From the NCBI GenBank assembly GCA_964036665.1, contig OZ038529.1, positions 2,108,001 to 2,172,000 of the forward strand: 64,000 nt of DNA, in the 5' to 3' direction. Positions 10,925 to 22,079 of the stretch are shown one piece after another. A program made the position numbers and the translations under genes. The notes beneath the pieces are model-generated. The model was not told where the DNA came from and made no database searches. It saw only the letters and a list, made by a program, of their open reading frames with translations. The stretch's first letter is position 1. Every line of letters begins with the position of its first letter. The stretch is from Gordius sp. MW1. Taxonomy: Eukaryota; Nematomorpha; Gordioida; Gordea; Gordiidae.

Positions 10925-11992
10925 TAGTGTTGTGCATAAACGCGTTCAAATTTTTTGAAAAATTGATGAACGGCCGATCCTTTTTTTTGGTGAACTTTGA
11001 ACGTGAACGCGTTCTTTCGAATTTAACGTTCGTTCAATTTTAAAAACCCTATTTTATATTTATTTATTTGAAAAATAATGTTCATCCCAATTTTGTAACA
11101 AAAAAGTCTTATAATTTATAATCAGCTGTTTTGTCCTTTTCCTATTACCTATTTCGAACAACTTTTAACTTACCATATCGTGAAGAAAAGATTAAAGTTT
11201 ATTAATTTGATATTATTAATTATATTTTAATTTATAGGTTAATATGGACGATCATATTATTAAATCGTCGTCATCTTCAGATTCTGAATATTAAAAATCA
11301 GCAGATGAATTGACATTGCCGTGGCCAAAATATGATAAATATTTTTCACTCATTTCATAAAAAGGACCGAATTCAATAATTACTAAATGTAAAAAAGAAT
11401 AAACTTTTAGTTTTATTAAAAACCGGTTTGAAACCCCTAGAATTGATAATGAAAGAACTATCGATTCCGAAATATCGTTTTTTTGACGAGGAAGTAGAGG
11501 GCGGATTGGAGGATGATATTTTATCGCAATTTTTAGAAGCGAGGGACAAAACATTTAATGTTTTTAATAAAATTCCTGCTTTAAAAGATTTGTTTATTAA
11601 GTACAATACTCCAATCCCCCCATCTGCCCCTGTGGAGCGGGTTTTTATTATAGCTAATGCTGTATTAACTGCCAAGCGTTCCTGCTTATCCGACAAAAAT
11701 TTTATCAAACAATTATTATTATAAATAAATAAGAAATTTTATAAATGAAAAATCTATATATTCGCTTTATTATACTATATTTATAATTATATTATCGAAA
11801 TAAAACTATTATTTTTTATCTAATATATTGTGTTAAAAAATTTTAAACATTTATTTACATTAAATTAAAAAAAAATTTATCACAAAATTTTGAACGAACG
11901 TGAACGCGTTCCTTTTTTTTTGAAAACGAACGTGAACGCGTTAGATTTTTGACGTTGAACGCGAACGCGTTCTTTTAAAAATGTTAGCACTA
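10925..11992 (+). mobile_element. hAT transposon, internally deleted, with near-perfect 8-bp duplication
   Basis: The ends are TAGTGTTG... and ...CACTA inverted, each followed by several copies of the word gaacgcgttc (about 10,940-11,035 and 11,890-11,975). GAAAAAAC precedes it (10,917-10,924) and GAAAAAAAC follows (11,993-12,001), an 8-bp duplication with one slipped A. An ATG near 11,244 opens a 16-codon stub, then the sequence jumps to the transposase C terminus (11,428-11,724). It is therefore a deletion derivative that has kept its ends. Confidence 0.8.
11428..11724 (+). pseudogene. hAT transposase C-terminal dimerisation domain (fragment)
   Basis: Ninety-eight codons end with the signature of the hAT dimerisation region: LKDLFIKYNTPIPPSAPVER, then VFIIANAVLTAKRSCLSD and a final LLL run. 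In hAT transposases this segment follows the RNase H-like catalytic core and mediates multimer formation. The BED zinc finger and catalytic core are missing, and only a short stub of the N terminus survives at about 11,244. The fragment cannot transpose anything. Its reading frame is uninterrupted, which suggests the deletion is fairly recent. Confidence 0.85.
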
Positions 11993-12009
11993 GAAAAAAA
12001 CTAATTAAG

Positions 12010-12560
12010 TATCATATTAATTGTTATGCAATTAATAAGGGTTCGTTTTTGGTTGTCCGTCGTCCGTTGTCCACCAAGTTATTGGCGCCAGCTTTGTGAC
12101 CTGGAGGTGTCGGGTTCAAGCCAGGGAGGAGACGAATTTTTTTTTTAATTTTTTTAAATTAAATTAATATTTTGTTCTTGTTAATACCATTAATAATATG
12201 ACTTTTTGACCGTCCGCTGGCTACTGACAGATGAAATATATTGATTTTTTAAACCTAAAACACAACTTTTAATTGCTATGCAATTTATGGTATTATTTCA
12301 TTATCTATTTAAATAACATAAAAACTTCTACTATTTTAAACCCAGCATGGTGTGACGGGTTATAGCGCCGGCTTGTAAACAGATCCCTTTACTGATGTAG
12401 GTTCGAACCCGGGGAGGGCAAAATTTTTTTTTTTTTTTTAAATTAAATTAATATATTGTTCCTGTTAATAACATTGATGATAGAACTTTTTGGCCGTCCG
12501 CTGGCTACTGACCAATGAAAAAAATGACCATTGGCCAAATAAATCGAACTTTTTTTCCGT
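12010..12560 (+). mobile_element. Helentron-like fragment carrying two tRNA-like B-box segments
   Basis: It starts attgttatgcaattaataag plus ggttcgtttttggttgtccg, a diverged copy of the family 5' end. It contains two segments with tRNA-like words, ggtgtcgggttcaagcc at about 12,106 and gatgtaggttcgaacccggg at about 12,396. Each is followed by a T-run and the family block gaccgtccgctggctactga (about 12,209; a close copy at about 12,490). Part of one unit is thus repeated twice. No 3' hairpin end is seen. Confidence 0.55.
12345..12418 (+). ncRNA. tRNA-like sequence (relic or SINE-type promoter)
   Basis: The words atggtgtgacgggttatagc and aggttcgaacccgggg resemble tRNA A- and B-box promoter elements in the right order and spacing. 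The arms do not fold into a complete cloverleaf by eye. Similar B-box words occur in the related elements near 12,106, 48,040 and 52,362, so this is a component of the repeat rather than a working tRNA gene. Confidence 0.4.
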
Positions 12561-12721
12561 TCTGAATTGGTGAACATTGATAATTACCCTATGCCCTCCC
12601 CTACAAGGGCCTATGCCTCTACTGATATGGTCCCTGTGCCCGTTAAAAATAAAAGGCCAGGTTTTTCACAAAGTGGGTTCATTGCTGCCGATGCCAAACG
12701 AATCTTATAAATTTTAAAAAA

Positions 12722-14144
12722 TTTACTTTATGGGTGGTGACGACACCGAACACGCACTCGCCAATCGCGTGGATGCACGTTGCGGCTACAACAACCTCGA
12801 TTTACCTTTTGCCAGGCGCATCGTCAGCGAACTGGACGCTCTGTTGAATGAGCACAATTAATTACTTGCATTTAAGCTGTCATTGAATATCCAAAGTAAC
12901 CCAGAGGCAGTGTGCAACATAACAAAAGAATTGTTCATGGCCACAGTACACAGACGGTGTAAAGTTATCTGGGATGAATTGAATGTATTATGGCACACAA
13001 ACATTCCCTTGAGGCATTAGACAGGACATTGAAGGATATAAAAAATAACGACAAATTTGGCGGCACTCTTTTACTCCTTTCAAGTGATTTCAGACAAATA
13101 CTTCCTGTCATTCCACATTCAACGTACGCTGATGAGATCAACGCTTGCTTAAAATCCGTCACTGTGGCGTAATTTTGAAAATTAAACATGCGCGTTCATA
13201 TGCTTAAAGATCCATCCGCTGAAGCATTCTCAAAACAACTGTTATTGGTGATGGAAAAGTTGATTTGTATGCAAATACTGGATGCATAAAATTACCGTCG
13301 AACTTTTGCACATTCGTTGTCTCGCAAAATACTCTCATCGACCACATATTTCCAGATCTATTACACAATACAAAAATCTTGCCTGGATGTCCGAAAGAGC
13401 AATATTGTCCGCAAAATATGTGGTCGTCAATGGTTTAAATTCCAAGATACAACAGTTGTTGCCAGGTGACTTGGTGTCACACAAATCTGTCGATACAGTT
13501 TGCCATGTTAAAGAAGCTGTAAATCATCCAATTAAGTTTTGGAATTTATTGGATTTGTCAGCATGCCACTGCGCCACAATTGAAGGTTGGATCTCAGGTA
13601 GTTTTGCATCGTAATTTAAACTCACCACGGCTGTGTAATGGCACACAATTAGTCATTAAAAAATGTATGAAAAATATTATCGAAGTCACCATTTTGAATG
13701 GCGTGTTCCGAGGTAAAAATGTATTGCTGCCACGAATCCCTATATTTCCCATAGATGTGCCGATTGAATTCAACGTATTCAATTTCCAATTAGATTGGCA
13801 TTCGCAATGACTCAATAAGGCTCAAGGTCAAACGATGTCTATTTGTGGCCTAAATTTAGGCACATCATGCTTTTATGAACTAACCAAAAATATTGCACAC
13901 TCCATCGCACTTAGAGATTGATGAAGAATTATTTTTTAATCGTCATAATTTGATGTATATATAGGTATCAAAAATGATTTAATAAAGTATAAAGAATGAA
14001 TAAATAAATGATTAGGTATTGTCATTTTATAGGCCAACATTGTCACAACGCTCCATTATTTCATTCATAATCACATACCCACACACTTATAGTATTTTCT
14101 AGAAATAATGTATGTATCAAAACAACGTTTGCCGGGTCAGCTAG
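12722..14144 (+). mobile_element. Helitron relic 1 with helicase remnant
   Basis: It ends aacgtttgccgggtcagCTAG at 14,144, the CTAG terminus typical of Helitrons. The coding remnant runs from a piece of the Helitron N-terminal region (about 12,755-12,860, ...DLPFARRIVSELDALLNEHN) to a PIF1-like helicase. The 5' end cannot be placed: I see no TC start, and the left part may have been lost. Confidence 0.8.
12900..13920 (+). pseudogene. Helitron PIF1-like helicase domain, broken
   Basis: Pieces in different frames follow the order of a Helitron helicase. They are a Walker B-like WDE with SLEALDRTLKDIK, the strand-loop FRQILPVIP (about 13,090-13,120), NMRVHMLKDPSAEAFSKQLL (about 13,180-13,240), LVSHKSVDTVCHVKEAVNHP (about 13,470-13,530), KVGSQVVLHRNLNSPRLCNG (about 13,580) and a C-terminal NKAQGQT motif (about 13,817). 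In the family the enzyme unwinds DNA during rolling-circle transposition. Several frameshifts and stops make it non-functional. The Walker A segment and the HUH nuclease are not visible. Confidence 0.85.
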
Positions 14145-14334
14145 TATTATATAGTTTTATGATAGGAAAAGGTACATTTATAAACGATTGAATAGATTAA
14201 CTTCTAAAGATTAAGTTATTTTTATTTTTATAGGTCAAAAATTGCTATGTTAAACTCTCTTACAGATTAATTTGTACTAATTATTTAGCTAATAAGGGAC
14301 TAAGCCAAAGCAACGTTTGGCCGGGCACAGCTAG
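14145..14334 (+). mobile_element. Helitron 3'-end fragment
   Basis: It ends caacgtttggccgggcacagCTAG at 14,334, 190 bases after the first CTAG end. The tail resembles the terminus at 17,685. It is a leftover 3' end with no coding sequence. Confidence 0.7.
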
Positions 14335-14642
14335 TCTAATATATAAAATTCTCGTGTTATGGTGTCCCGATTTTTATTAAATTTTGTGCAAATATTTGGT
14401 AGGTCTGAGAATAGGTTTAAACTTAATTTTAAATCATCTCTAAGTGATAAGACGGTTCAGTTTTTTTGTTTTATACGTTTTGACATTTAATAAAATGTCA
14501 ATCATAAGCACCCTCATGACGTCATACATGGACACGTCAATCATAAGCAATTTCATGACGTCATACATAAATACTGTAAAATGCAACAATATTCTAATAT
14601 ATAAAAAGGCTGAAGTATTTTACTTATAAAAACACCATATAG

Positions 14643-14780
14643 CATGGGCGTAGCCTGCATGGGAATTCGAGGCGGGCAAAAATAATTCAGGGAGAGGTAA
14701 AATAATATTTTTTGACAATAATTTAGCCATTATTTTTATAAGCTTCAAAAAGTTTTTGGATTTATAGGGGGAGCCGCCAT
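14643..14780. mobile_element. hAT-type MITE, right end missing
   Basis: The left end catgggcgtagcctgcatgg and the family interior (atttagccattatttttata) are present. The sequence leaves the family after gggggagccgcc, without the right terminal repeat. Confidence 0.7.
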
Positions 14781-14959
14781 TTTTGTTTTTAATAAAATAA
14801 GATTATTACATTACAACCACTAATAAAACCTAACTTTTAAATATCTGAATAATTAACCAATGAATTATCAAAATTGCTTTATTATTATCAGTATTATTTC
14901 GGTTATTCACATGATATTCAAATTACAATAACCATACAATAGTTACTTACGAAGTTCGG

Positions 14960-16090
14960 ATAAAATTAATAATAATTAGGGGAGCACAGAAAAATGAAAG
15001 TGATAATGATATTTGGTGTTTTCCGATACAATAATAATAGCTTATTAACGAGGGTGCACAGATGTTTTTCTCTTCTTCGATGTTTTTATCGCTCAGCATT
15101 GTCTATCCCACGATGCCTCAGAACATAGCAACGCCGTCAGTAATTAAACATATAGGGAAAGATGGCGACGGTCGATAGAAAATATACATAAGGAGATAGA
15201 TGTGCGTAAAATAGACATAAACATAGGGTAGGAATAGAAAAGAAATAAAACGAAATAAAAGTAGGTTAAGCCAGGTGGCGGGAATACTACACCATCCCCT
15301 TTAAGAAAAACCCCAAATAGGACGGGAGCGAGGAGTCAAGTAATGTAACGAACCGTAGAATGTACGGGAACGGCCTCCCCGATAGACGTCGTTGAGTCCC
15401 CATTTGCTACCCTTTATTTCCGTCTCGCTGACTCCCTCGCGAGAGTGAGTCGAGGAGCGTACGCTGGGGGTAGCGGCTCCTCGGCGGTAGGGATTCGGAG
15501 GAATCCCAGGGAAGTCCTTCCGACGGTGCGCCCGGTCTGAAGGGGCATGGAGATTGCCCCGACGGCGGCGCGCGGATGGCGACACAGGGTGAGCCGAAGG
15601 TGGTGTCGTAGTTGCCTAAGTCGGCAAAGCGGATCAATAATTTGCACCACCACCCTAAATCGGCACCATGTTGCAATAATATCCATCTATTGCAAAATAA
15701 TAAATAGTTATATTATCACATACAAAATATATCTTATTAACATCGTAATCGTAACTGCTCCTCAGGCCTAACCGTGCGGTTATTGGAGCCAGTAAACTCA
15801 ACCTTGTAGGCTTTTGAGCCCACGTGGGACTTCACCACAGCTTCCAACCACCTCTCGGTTCCCCCGTACACACGCGCCCAAACTAAGTTACCAATCTCAT
15901 ACCGACTGGGAGTGGACTCGCCAGTTGTTAACCCGGCGTCCACCCACACATCGATCGGTACGCGAGGTATTCTATTTAAAAATAATTGGCCAACAGGAGC
16001 GCGACACTGAAAGCGAGCGGACGCACTATGTAATAAACTGTACATCCAAATGCCGTCCTTATCTTACAGACGCGGTTGCGCGCACATGCG
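14960..16090 (-). mobile_element. LTR retroelement fragment (3' end of pol plus probable LTR)
   Basis: A GC-richer block sits inside the Helitron. On the minus strand it has the end of an integrase ORF (15,737-16,045) followed by about 700 bases of non-coding GC-rich sequence, the order expected for pol then 3' LTR. A purine-rich tract (agggtggtggtg) lies at about 15,648-15,660. The LTR ends and a target duplication were not found, so limits are approximate. Several ORFs crossing 15,300-15,690 overlap each other and look like chance. Confidence 0.55.
15737..16045 (-). pseudogene. Ty3/gypsy-type integrase C terminus (fragment)
   Basis: About 100 codons end with a pattern typical of the C-terminal region of gypsy-class integrases: an F/Y-x-GNLVWARV start, ERWLEAVVKSHVGSKAYKVE, then a TVRPEEQLRLRC end equivalent to the usual RH-x-NQLR motif. 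This region follows the catalytic core and binds DNA non-specifically. The core itself is absent, so it is the truncated tail of a pol gene. Confidence 0.65.
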
Positions 16091-16214
16091 CAACCACGAC
16101 AGTTTTATATGTTTTAACACCTAATAAAATGTCAATCATACGCAACTTCATACAGGGACACCGTAAAATGCAAAATTAAACAACTTTTCATATATAAAAA
16201 GTATTCTATTTATT

Positions 16215-17400
16215 AACATATCGGCAATGATTTGGCTCCGCAAGTTACTGGATGTATTCGAATGAGTGCCAAATGCGAGGATTAGCCCATGCTCGCTATT
16301 TTGATTTAGTTCATCTACAAAACACCTCCTGAAGACATTTATGCAAAAATTCCAAATCAGTGTAATGATAAATTATTGTTTGATATTGTTACTACAAACA
16401 ATCATAGCCCATGTGGAAATTTTAATCGAACTTCGCCGTAGTGTATATACAGTGAATTCAGGGCAGACTGCAACTGCGACTGTTGTTAATTAATGGCACC
16501 GGCTCATTGTCATTTCGCGATATATGGAAAAGTAATTGGACAACAGTATCTAGCGTATAAAGATGAATGCCCTACATTAGGCTTGCTAGAAGACGACAAC
16601 CATCGGGATAGTATTCTTACTGAAGCAGCATTAAACTGTACAGGAACACAATTTCGTTTACTATTCGCTATAGTGTTGACTGCATGTCTCCCACCCCGAG
16701 CACAAACGTTGTGGTATAAGCAAATATTCAATGTCTGATGATATCGACATCCTTCAATGTACAACGATCAAACGTTATCATTCAGCGATGCAATGTATAA
16801 TGAAGCATTTTGATAGCTATAGGATCTTTGCATTGTCATTGCCAATTTTAAAATTAGTCATTTTGGTATGAGTTAACCAAATCGATGTCCATGATTTACT
16901 CAACACTGGTATGAGTCTTGAACTGTAGTACAATACTTTAGAAATGGCAGCGATTGTTGCTCGCAATGTCCCACCACTAACTCATGAACAAAAACCTATT
17001 TACGACCGCATTAGGCTGATAGCTTCGGCAGGACAAGGGATTTCATTTTTTGGATGCATCAGGTGGAACTGGCAACATTTTTCATTTCGATAATCTTGCC
17101 GAGATACGATACAAAAATGACATCGCATTGGCCATATCTTTAAAATATTAATGAAAATCTCGATGTCAGCAATTTGAATGGCAAGTTCCAGGTGACCATG
17201 TATGCTGCCACGATTCCCTATGATTCCCACATTTGTGCCGATAGTTAAACGCATTAAATTTCCAATTAAATTGGCATTCGCAATGACAATCAATAAGGCA
17301 TAAGGCCAAACGATGTCTATTTGTAGCTTAGATTTTGCCACACCATCAGGGACAGCTATATGTGGCATGTTCTCGTGGGTATTGTGTTGACTAAAGACTG
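16215..17400 (+). pseudogene. Helitron Rep-helicase linker and helicase remnant
   Basis: Broken pieces follow the family order: a PQVTGCIRMSAK and KTPPEDIYAKIP region (about 16,245-16,360), LLFDIVTTNNHSPCGNFN (about 16,375-16,430), ECPTLGLLEDDNHRDSILTE and LLFAIVLTACLPP (16,568-16,700), a Walker A-like DASGGTGN (about 17,050) and a FQLNWHSQ tail (about 17,262). These match Helitron helicases without long internal parts. Stops and frameshifts are frequent. It is closely related to relic 1 but preserves a different section. Confidence 0.8.
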
Positions 17401-17694
17401 ACTGCCCAAAAATATTATATAATTCATCGCACTTAAATTTGATTTATATATAGGGATTAAAAATGATTTAATAAAGTATAAAGAATTAAATTAATAAATG
17501 ATTAGTGTATTGTCATTTGTCACAACGCTCCATTCTTATTTCAAACATAACCACATACCAATGCACTAATAGTATTTTCTAGAAATAAGCTGACCCAAAT
17601 TTTTTCATATATTTCCTATTGATAGGTACCATTAGTTAGCCAAATAAGAACTAAGCTAAAGCAACGCTTGGCCGGACACAGCTAGTAGTTATAT

Positions 17695-17766
17695 AAAATT
17701 TGGACAAATATCTGGATATAGTGGGGGGGGCAGCCGTCCCTCCCTCATCCCCTGGCTACGCCCATG
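17695..17766. mobile_element. MITE right-end fragment
   Basis: Only the right end of the CATGGGCGTAGCC family is present: a G-run, cagccgtccctccc, then ctggctacgcccatg ending at 17,766, twelve bases before the gypsy LTR. Confidence 0.65.
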
Positions 17767-17778
17767 ATAAAAGGATAT

Positions 17779-18053
17779 TGTAGTGTAGTGTCATTCAAGG
17801 TTGCATTTTGAATACACGCGTTTTTCCTATACTTGAGCGCGTCACAGACATTTGATTATACGCGTAGCCATTTGAATACACCTTAGTTTACACCGTACTT
17901 AGTATCTCTTAATTGATTTCTACTTTTATATATGTACTTCGTTATGTATATATAAAGCCCTATCCACCTAATAAAAGCGTCTCTCTGTCATTTGATTTAG
18001 TCTCTTGGTTTAGAATCTGAGTTTAGTGTTATAACCCCGGCCACTTCATCACA
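17779..18053 (+). repeat. 5' LTR of the gypsy-type element
   Basis: It starts TGTAGTGTAG and ends CATCACA. A TATATATAAAG box lies at about 17,950 and AATAAAA at about 17,970, a usual promoter and poly(A) arrangement. By eye it differs from the 3' LTR at about ten positions plus a few small gaps. Confidence 0.92.
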
Positions 18054-18120
18054 TTTGGCGACGAGATAAACACTTCCACACCTAATATATTCTGTTATTG
18101 TTCTAGCAATTATCAATTAA

Positions 18121-19720
18121 GATGACGGAGAAGAAGCCGGACATTAGGTCAAAATCCGAATTAGATTCTGGATATTCTCTTGATTAGGTTAGAGATATAC
18201 CACCCCATGATACAACTAAAAATATCGATGATTATCTTTATCATCTAGAATTACTTTTTCGCCTTATAAATATTACAGGAGATTTCAGAATAGTTTTATT
18301 GTCGTACATAGGAAGTTTACACCTGAGTATAATTAGATGTCAAATATATCCTAAGGATGTTGATAGTATTACTTATGAGGAAATAAAGGAATCTTTGATA
18401 AGGATAGATAAAAATTCAATTTACCATTACAGAGAAATATTATTTAAATCGAAGACCACTAGCGAGAGCATAATAGATTTTTCAATAACTTAAAAATATT
18501 ATAAACCGGTGCAAATATAATTTACCCACTGACGAAATTTTACGTGATATATTTATCCTCGGGGTCAAATTACCTAGATTAAATATTGAATTTAGGGCCA
18601 AATACCAGGGGTTTGTCCCGGACCCCTGAACCCGAACCGGGTAAAACCCGATGTTTTACAAAACCCGAACCCAAACCCGAACTTATTTTTAAAAATACCC
18701 TTAAAACCCGAACCCGAACCCGATAAATACAAAAAGGGGTCGGGTTCGGGTTTTTAATTCAAAAATATATTGTGAATGGAATTGAATATCTCAGTTTTCT
18801 CTATCATGAGAATGTAACAAAACGAAGAAAACCATATGATTTTAATTTCAATATTTTTATGTTTTCGGCATTTTTTATTCATTAATCAATACAAATTATC
18901 TCAAGAATTATTTGTAAGTATTATATATATAATTGATATATTGTAGACTATAATTTATATAATAATTGTAAAATACTTTAAATATATGTACTTTAACATT
19001 TAATATAAAGAAATATCAGATGTTTTATTATAATTTTAAATTTGTTTCTCACTTGTTTGTAAAATTTACTGAGGTCTAATTATTATACAATGTTTAAATA
19101 AGAATAGGACATATATTTTATTATTCTCTTTTAGAGTCTAAAAATGGTGAAGGAAAATAACCCCATTAAACAATTGGCATGTGAATTTAATTAGGTGCTA
19201 TTTAAAAATTAAGTTAACTATTCAATAATTTTTTGAAGGTAAAAATGTATTATTAGTATAATAAAATTTCTTGAACCCGAACCTGTACCCGAACCGGGTT
19301 TCAAAATTTATGTTAAACCCGAACCTGTACCCGAACCGGGTTTCAAAATTTATGCCAAACCCGAACACGAACCCGATTTTATTTTGGGCGGGTTCAAACC
19401 CCTGATACCCCTAAGGTAACATAACGTTTGATGAAACGGTAAATTTAGCGCTGGCTATTTTATCAATTGAACGTGAAAGGTCCAACGAATTAAATATAAA
19501 TTAATTACGACGGGATAAAACATTCGGGAAGTAGAATAATAATTTTTCTAAAAACGTTCCTAATTTTAGCACTTTAGGAATAGGAAAGTCGTATGTTATA
19601 GGTGTGGAAGAGCAAATCATCTGGCCCGAGACTGCCGGTCGAATTTCTTTTCTGCCAAGAAACATATCCGCTCTCAAAAACAAAGACGAGATAACGAAAG
19701 CGGAGATTAATGTTTGGATA
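18121..19720 (+). pseudogene. gag of the gypsy-type element, split by a hAT insertion
   Basis: The frame starts ATGACGGAGAAGAAGCC at 18,121, has a stop near 18,186 and resumes as an open stretch to about 18,490 (DDYLYHLELLFRL, then YIGSLHLSIIRC). After the insertion at 18,606-19,404 the 3' part contains a zinc knuckle C-Y-R-C-G-R-A-N-H-L-A-R-D-C at 19,594-19,635, the CX2CX4HX4C nucleic-acid-binding motif of retroelement capsid proteins. Several stops make it non-functional. Confidence 0.8.
18606..19404. mobile_element. hAT-type element with CAGGGGTTTG ends and (GGGTTC) repeats
   Basis: The ends are CAGGGGTTTG and CAAACCCCTG inverted. Next to each end are runs of cccgaa or gggttc, and the core is AT-rich without a transposase. 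Only ATAC is shared by the two flanks here, but the copy at 42,676-43,122 has a perfect 8-bp duplication, which supports hAT. Confidence 0.8.
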
Positions 19721-20955
19721 AATGAGAGACCATATCCGTTTCAATTCGATACGAGTGCCGCTTGCACAGTTATAGAAAAACCAACGTGGCGTAGCATAGG
19801 TAAGCCACCACTAACACCGGGTTCGGAGATATATGGTTATGGCAAAACCAAAATTCAAACTTTGGGGAAATGCAGTGCCAAGGTAGAAGTTAACAATAAA
19901 TCACATATCATAGATGCACATGTTATTAAAGGTAAAAGAAATTTGATTTTCGGTATCCCTCACATTATTAAATATAAATTATTACTTCCACCAATCATTA
20001 AATTAAATGTTATTTCTAGAGCTGTTAAGAACTAGTTCATTTTGAACTAGTTCATCGAACTAGTTCACTTTTCTCTGAACTTCGAACTGAACTAGTTACC
20101 TTTCCAAAAATTGAACTTTGAACTTGAACTAGTTCCTTTTTTTTAAAGTTGAACTTGAACTTGAACTAGTTACTTTTTTACTATTCTGAACTTGAACTTG
20201 AACTTTACAATATAAATGAACTAGTTCATCACAAAAATTATTATTTAAATTGAATTTATGAGCCGAGTTTGATTGTTTTATAAACCTAATATCTTGTTGA
20301 AGTCCAATTCCCATCTACTTCCCCCTGATTTCTATTATAAATTGTAATTTTATATATTATATTGTTTAATGAAAAATAAAGGTTTTACACATGTAGCTTA
20401 TTTAGTTGTGTTTGTGTATAAAAAAGCCTTATATGAAATTGTTAATTAAATTAGATTTTATAATAGACTATTTTTAATTTAAAATAAATAATAATAAGTT
20501 TAAATAATTTAACTTCATCATCAAATAGTATTTGATTCATAGAATTGTATAATTGCTGATTGAACTTAGATTACAAAACTAATTTTTGATTAGATAAAAC
20601 GTTTTCAACTGGATTAAATTTCTATAATATTAAAAAAAAATGAACTGAACTATGAACTGAACTTGAACTACTTCATTTTGTAAAATTTGAACTAAGAACT
20701 GAACTAGTTTGTTTTTTTTTGGGTGAACTTGAACTTGAACTAGTTACTTTTGAAAAAATATGAACTTGAACTTGAACTAATTTATTTTTGCAAATAGAAC
20801 TATGAACTTGAACTAGTTCATATCTAAGATGAACTTTAACAGCTCTAGTTATTTCCGATGAAGAAAAATATTTAACGGAGACGATATTTTCTAAGAGTTT
20901 CCAACAGTTTTTAGTCAAAAATTGGGTAAAGTTAAAGACCTTAAAGTCGTGATTG
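19636..20955 (+). pseudogene. retroviral-type aspartic protease region, split by a hAT insertion
   Basis: The open frame from the zinc knuckle region to 20,016 contains PFQFDTSAACTVI, the active-site segment of retroelement aspartic proteases. The usual glycine after Asp-Thr is replaced by serine. It continues GKCSAKVEVNNKSHIIDAHV and FGIPHIIKYKL, fitting the second half of the fold. The frame is cut by the hAT element at 20,017 and continues in phase after the second duplication copy as DEEKYLTETIFSKSFQQF, up to a stop near 20,952. Confidence 0.75.
20017..20847. mobile_element. hAT-type element with gaactagttc subterminal repeats and perfect duplication
   Basis: The ends are TAGAGCTGTTAAGAAC and its inverse GTTAACAGCTCTA-type (taacagctcta). 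It is flanked by GTTATTTC at 20,009-20,016 and 20,848-20,855. Both subterminal regions carry many copies of gaacttgaac or gaactagttc, probably transposase binding sites. No transposase ORF. Its layout (TAG ends, 8-bp duplication, subterminal decamers) parallels the element at 10,925-11,992. Confidence 0.9.
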
Positions 20956-21419
20956 AGGTAGAAACAACCAGTGGCGTAGCTAGCCTTTTTGCCTTGGGAG
21001 GGGGGGGGGCTGAGCTGGTCAAGCCATGGGGGGGGACAAAAACATTTAACTACTAAAACCTTTAAAAATTAAAAAAAAATATGTTTTGCCTTCCCCCCCC
21101 CTAATCCAAAACCTGGATACGACCATGGGTCAAACGCAAATGAAAATTTTTTCCCTCATAAACGTTGGACAAACTTAAAATTTCGCTACTACTTTGTGTA
21201 TTTTTTCTAATAACATCACACTGGTATGTCTTAGACCCCCATGTTTATAGGGCATAAAATAAATAAAATTTATTCATTAATAAAACAAAGTAATGAAGTT
21301 GAAACAATATAGAAAATTTCGAATCTGACGCATAATGTGGAAAACCGATAATAACGAAAGTACTTACAAACAAGATATATGATCTAAAATATCAAATTAA
21401 AAAGAGTTAATTACATAAT

Positions 21420-21960
21420 TAAATATATACAATATATATAATATAATATATATAAATATGTGCTGTATATTACATACATTATAATATACCATAATTATAT
21501 CGTTATTACATATATTTAAACCCATCTATATATTCCTAAGTATGTAAACACTAAAGATATACATTTACAATTATATAAGCACAATATATGATTATAATTT
21601 TAGAGATACATATATAAAAATATGAATAATAATTAGAGTATTATATTTATATATACATTTATATTAAGGATAGTTTAAAAGTACTATATTTATTTTTACA
21701 TTTAGTATAAAATAGCCATAGTGTATTAAAATACTATAAATATTTCTATTCATTATATATATTTACTTGTAAATATAGGCACTATATATAATGCTATGCA
21801 AATTTATTTATGCTTATATATATATATACATAATTTTAATCTTTTAAATAACATTTATGTACAATGCATATTTACTTATATATGTAGGTACTCTATATAT
21901 TATATGTCTATATAAAACTTACTATCTAGTAGTTTTTCATGTTTAGATTTTAAAGTTTTT
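21420..21960. repeat. low-complexity TA-rich stretch
   Basis: Almost pure A/T with repeated tatata and tatttata words. No gene. Similar sequence returns at 22,430-22,640 and 23,140-23,300. Confidence 0.6.
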
Positions 21961-22079
21961 GGGTCTAAATACTATTGGGAGATGCATCATCCCAAATAAA
22001 GTCCCTCTCTTATTGCCCAGCTTTTTATATTAAATAGGCAGAACTTACCATCTGTTAGGTTTTTTTTTCTAGATTCTAA

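Larger units (their letters stand above)
14335..17685 (+). mobile_element. Helitron relic 2 with TC...CTAG ends, interrupted by other elements
   Basis: It begins TCTAATATATAAAATTCTCG directly after the preceding CTAG, a typical Helitron 5' end, and finishes gcttggccggacacagCTAG at 17,685. There is no target duplication, as expected for Helitrons. A MITE piece (14,643-14,780) and an LTR-retroelement piece (to about 16,090) lie inside. Sequence at 16,097-16,180 resembles 14,460-14,590 (cctaataaaatgtcaatcat), so the two sides of the inserts may be related or duplicated. Confidence 0.75.

Noticed and set aside
15301..15771. Cluster of overlapping GC-rich ORFs on both strands
   Set aside because: They overlap in several frames in a GC-rich probable LTR and show no domain.
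18606..19404. Internal telomere-like repeats (GGGTTC)n as a fused chromosome end
   Set aside because: The runs lie inside CAGGGGTTTG-ended hAT elements, one of which has a perfect 8-bp duplication.
20129..20918. Serine-rich ORFs on the minus strand
   Set aside because: They translate the gaacttgaac subterminal repeats of the hAT element.
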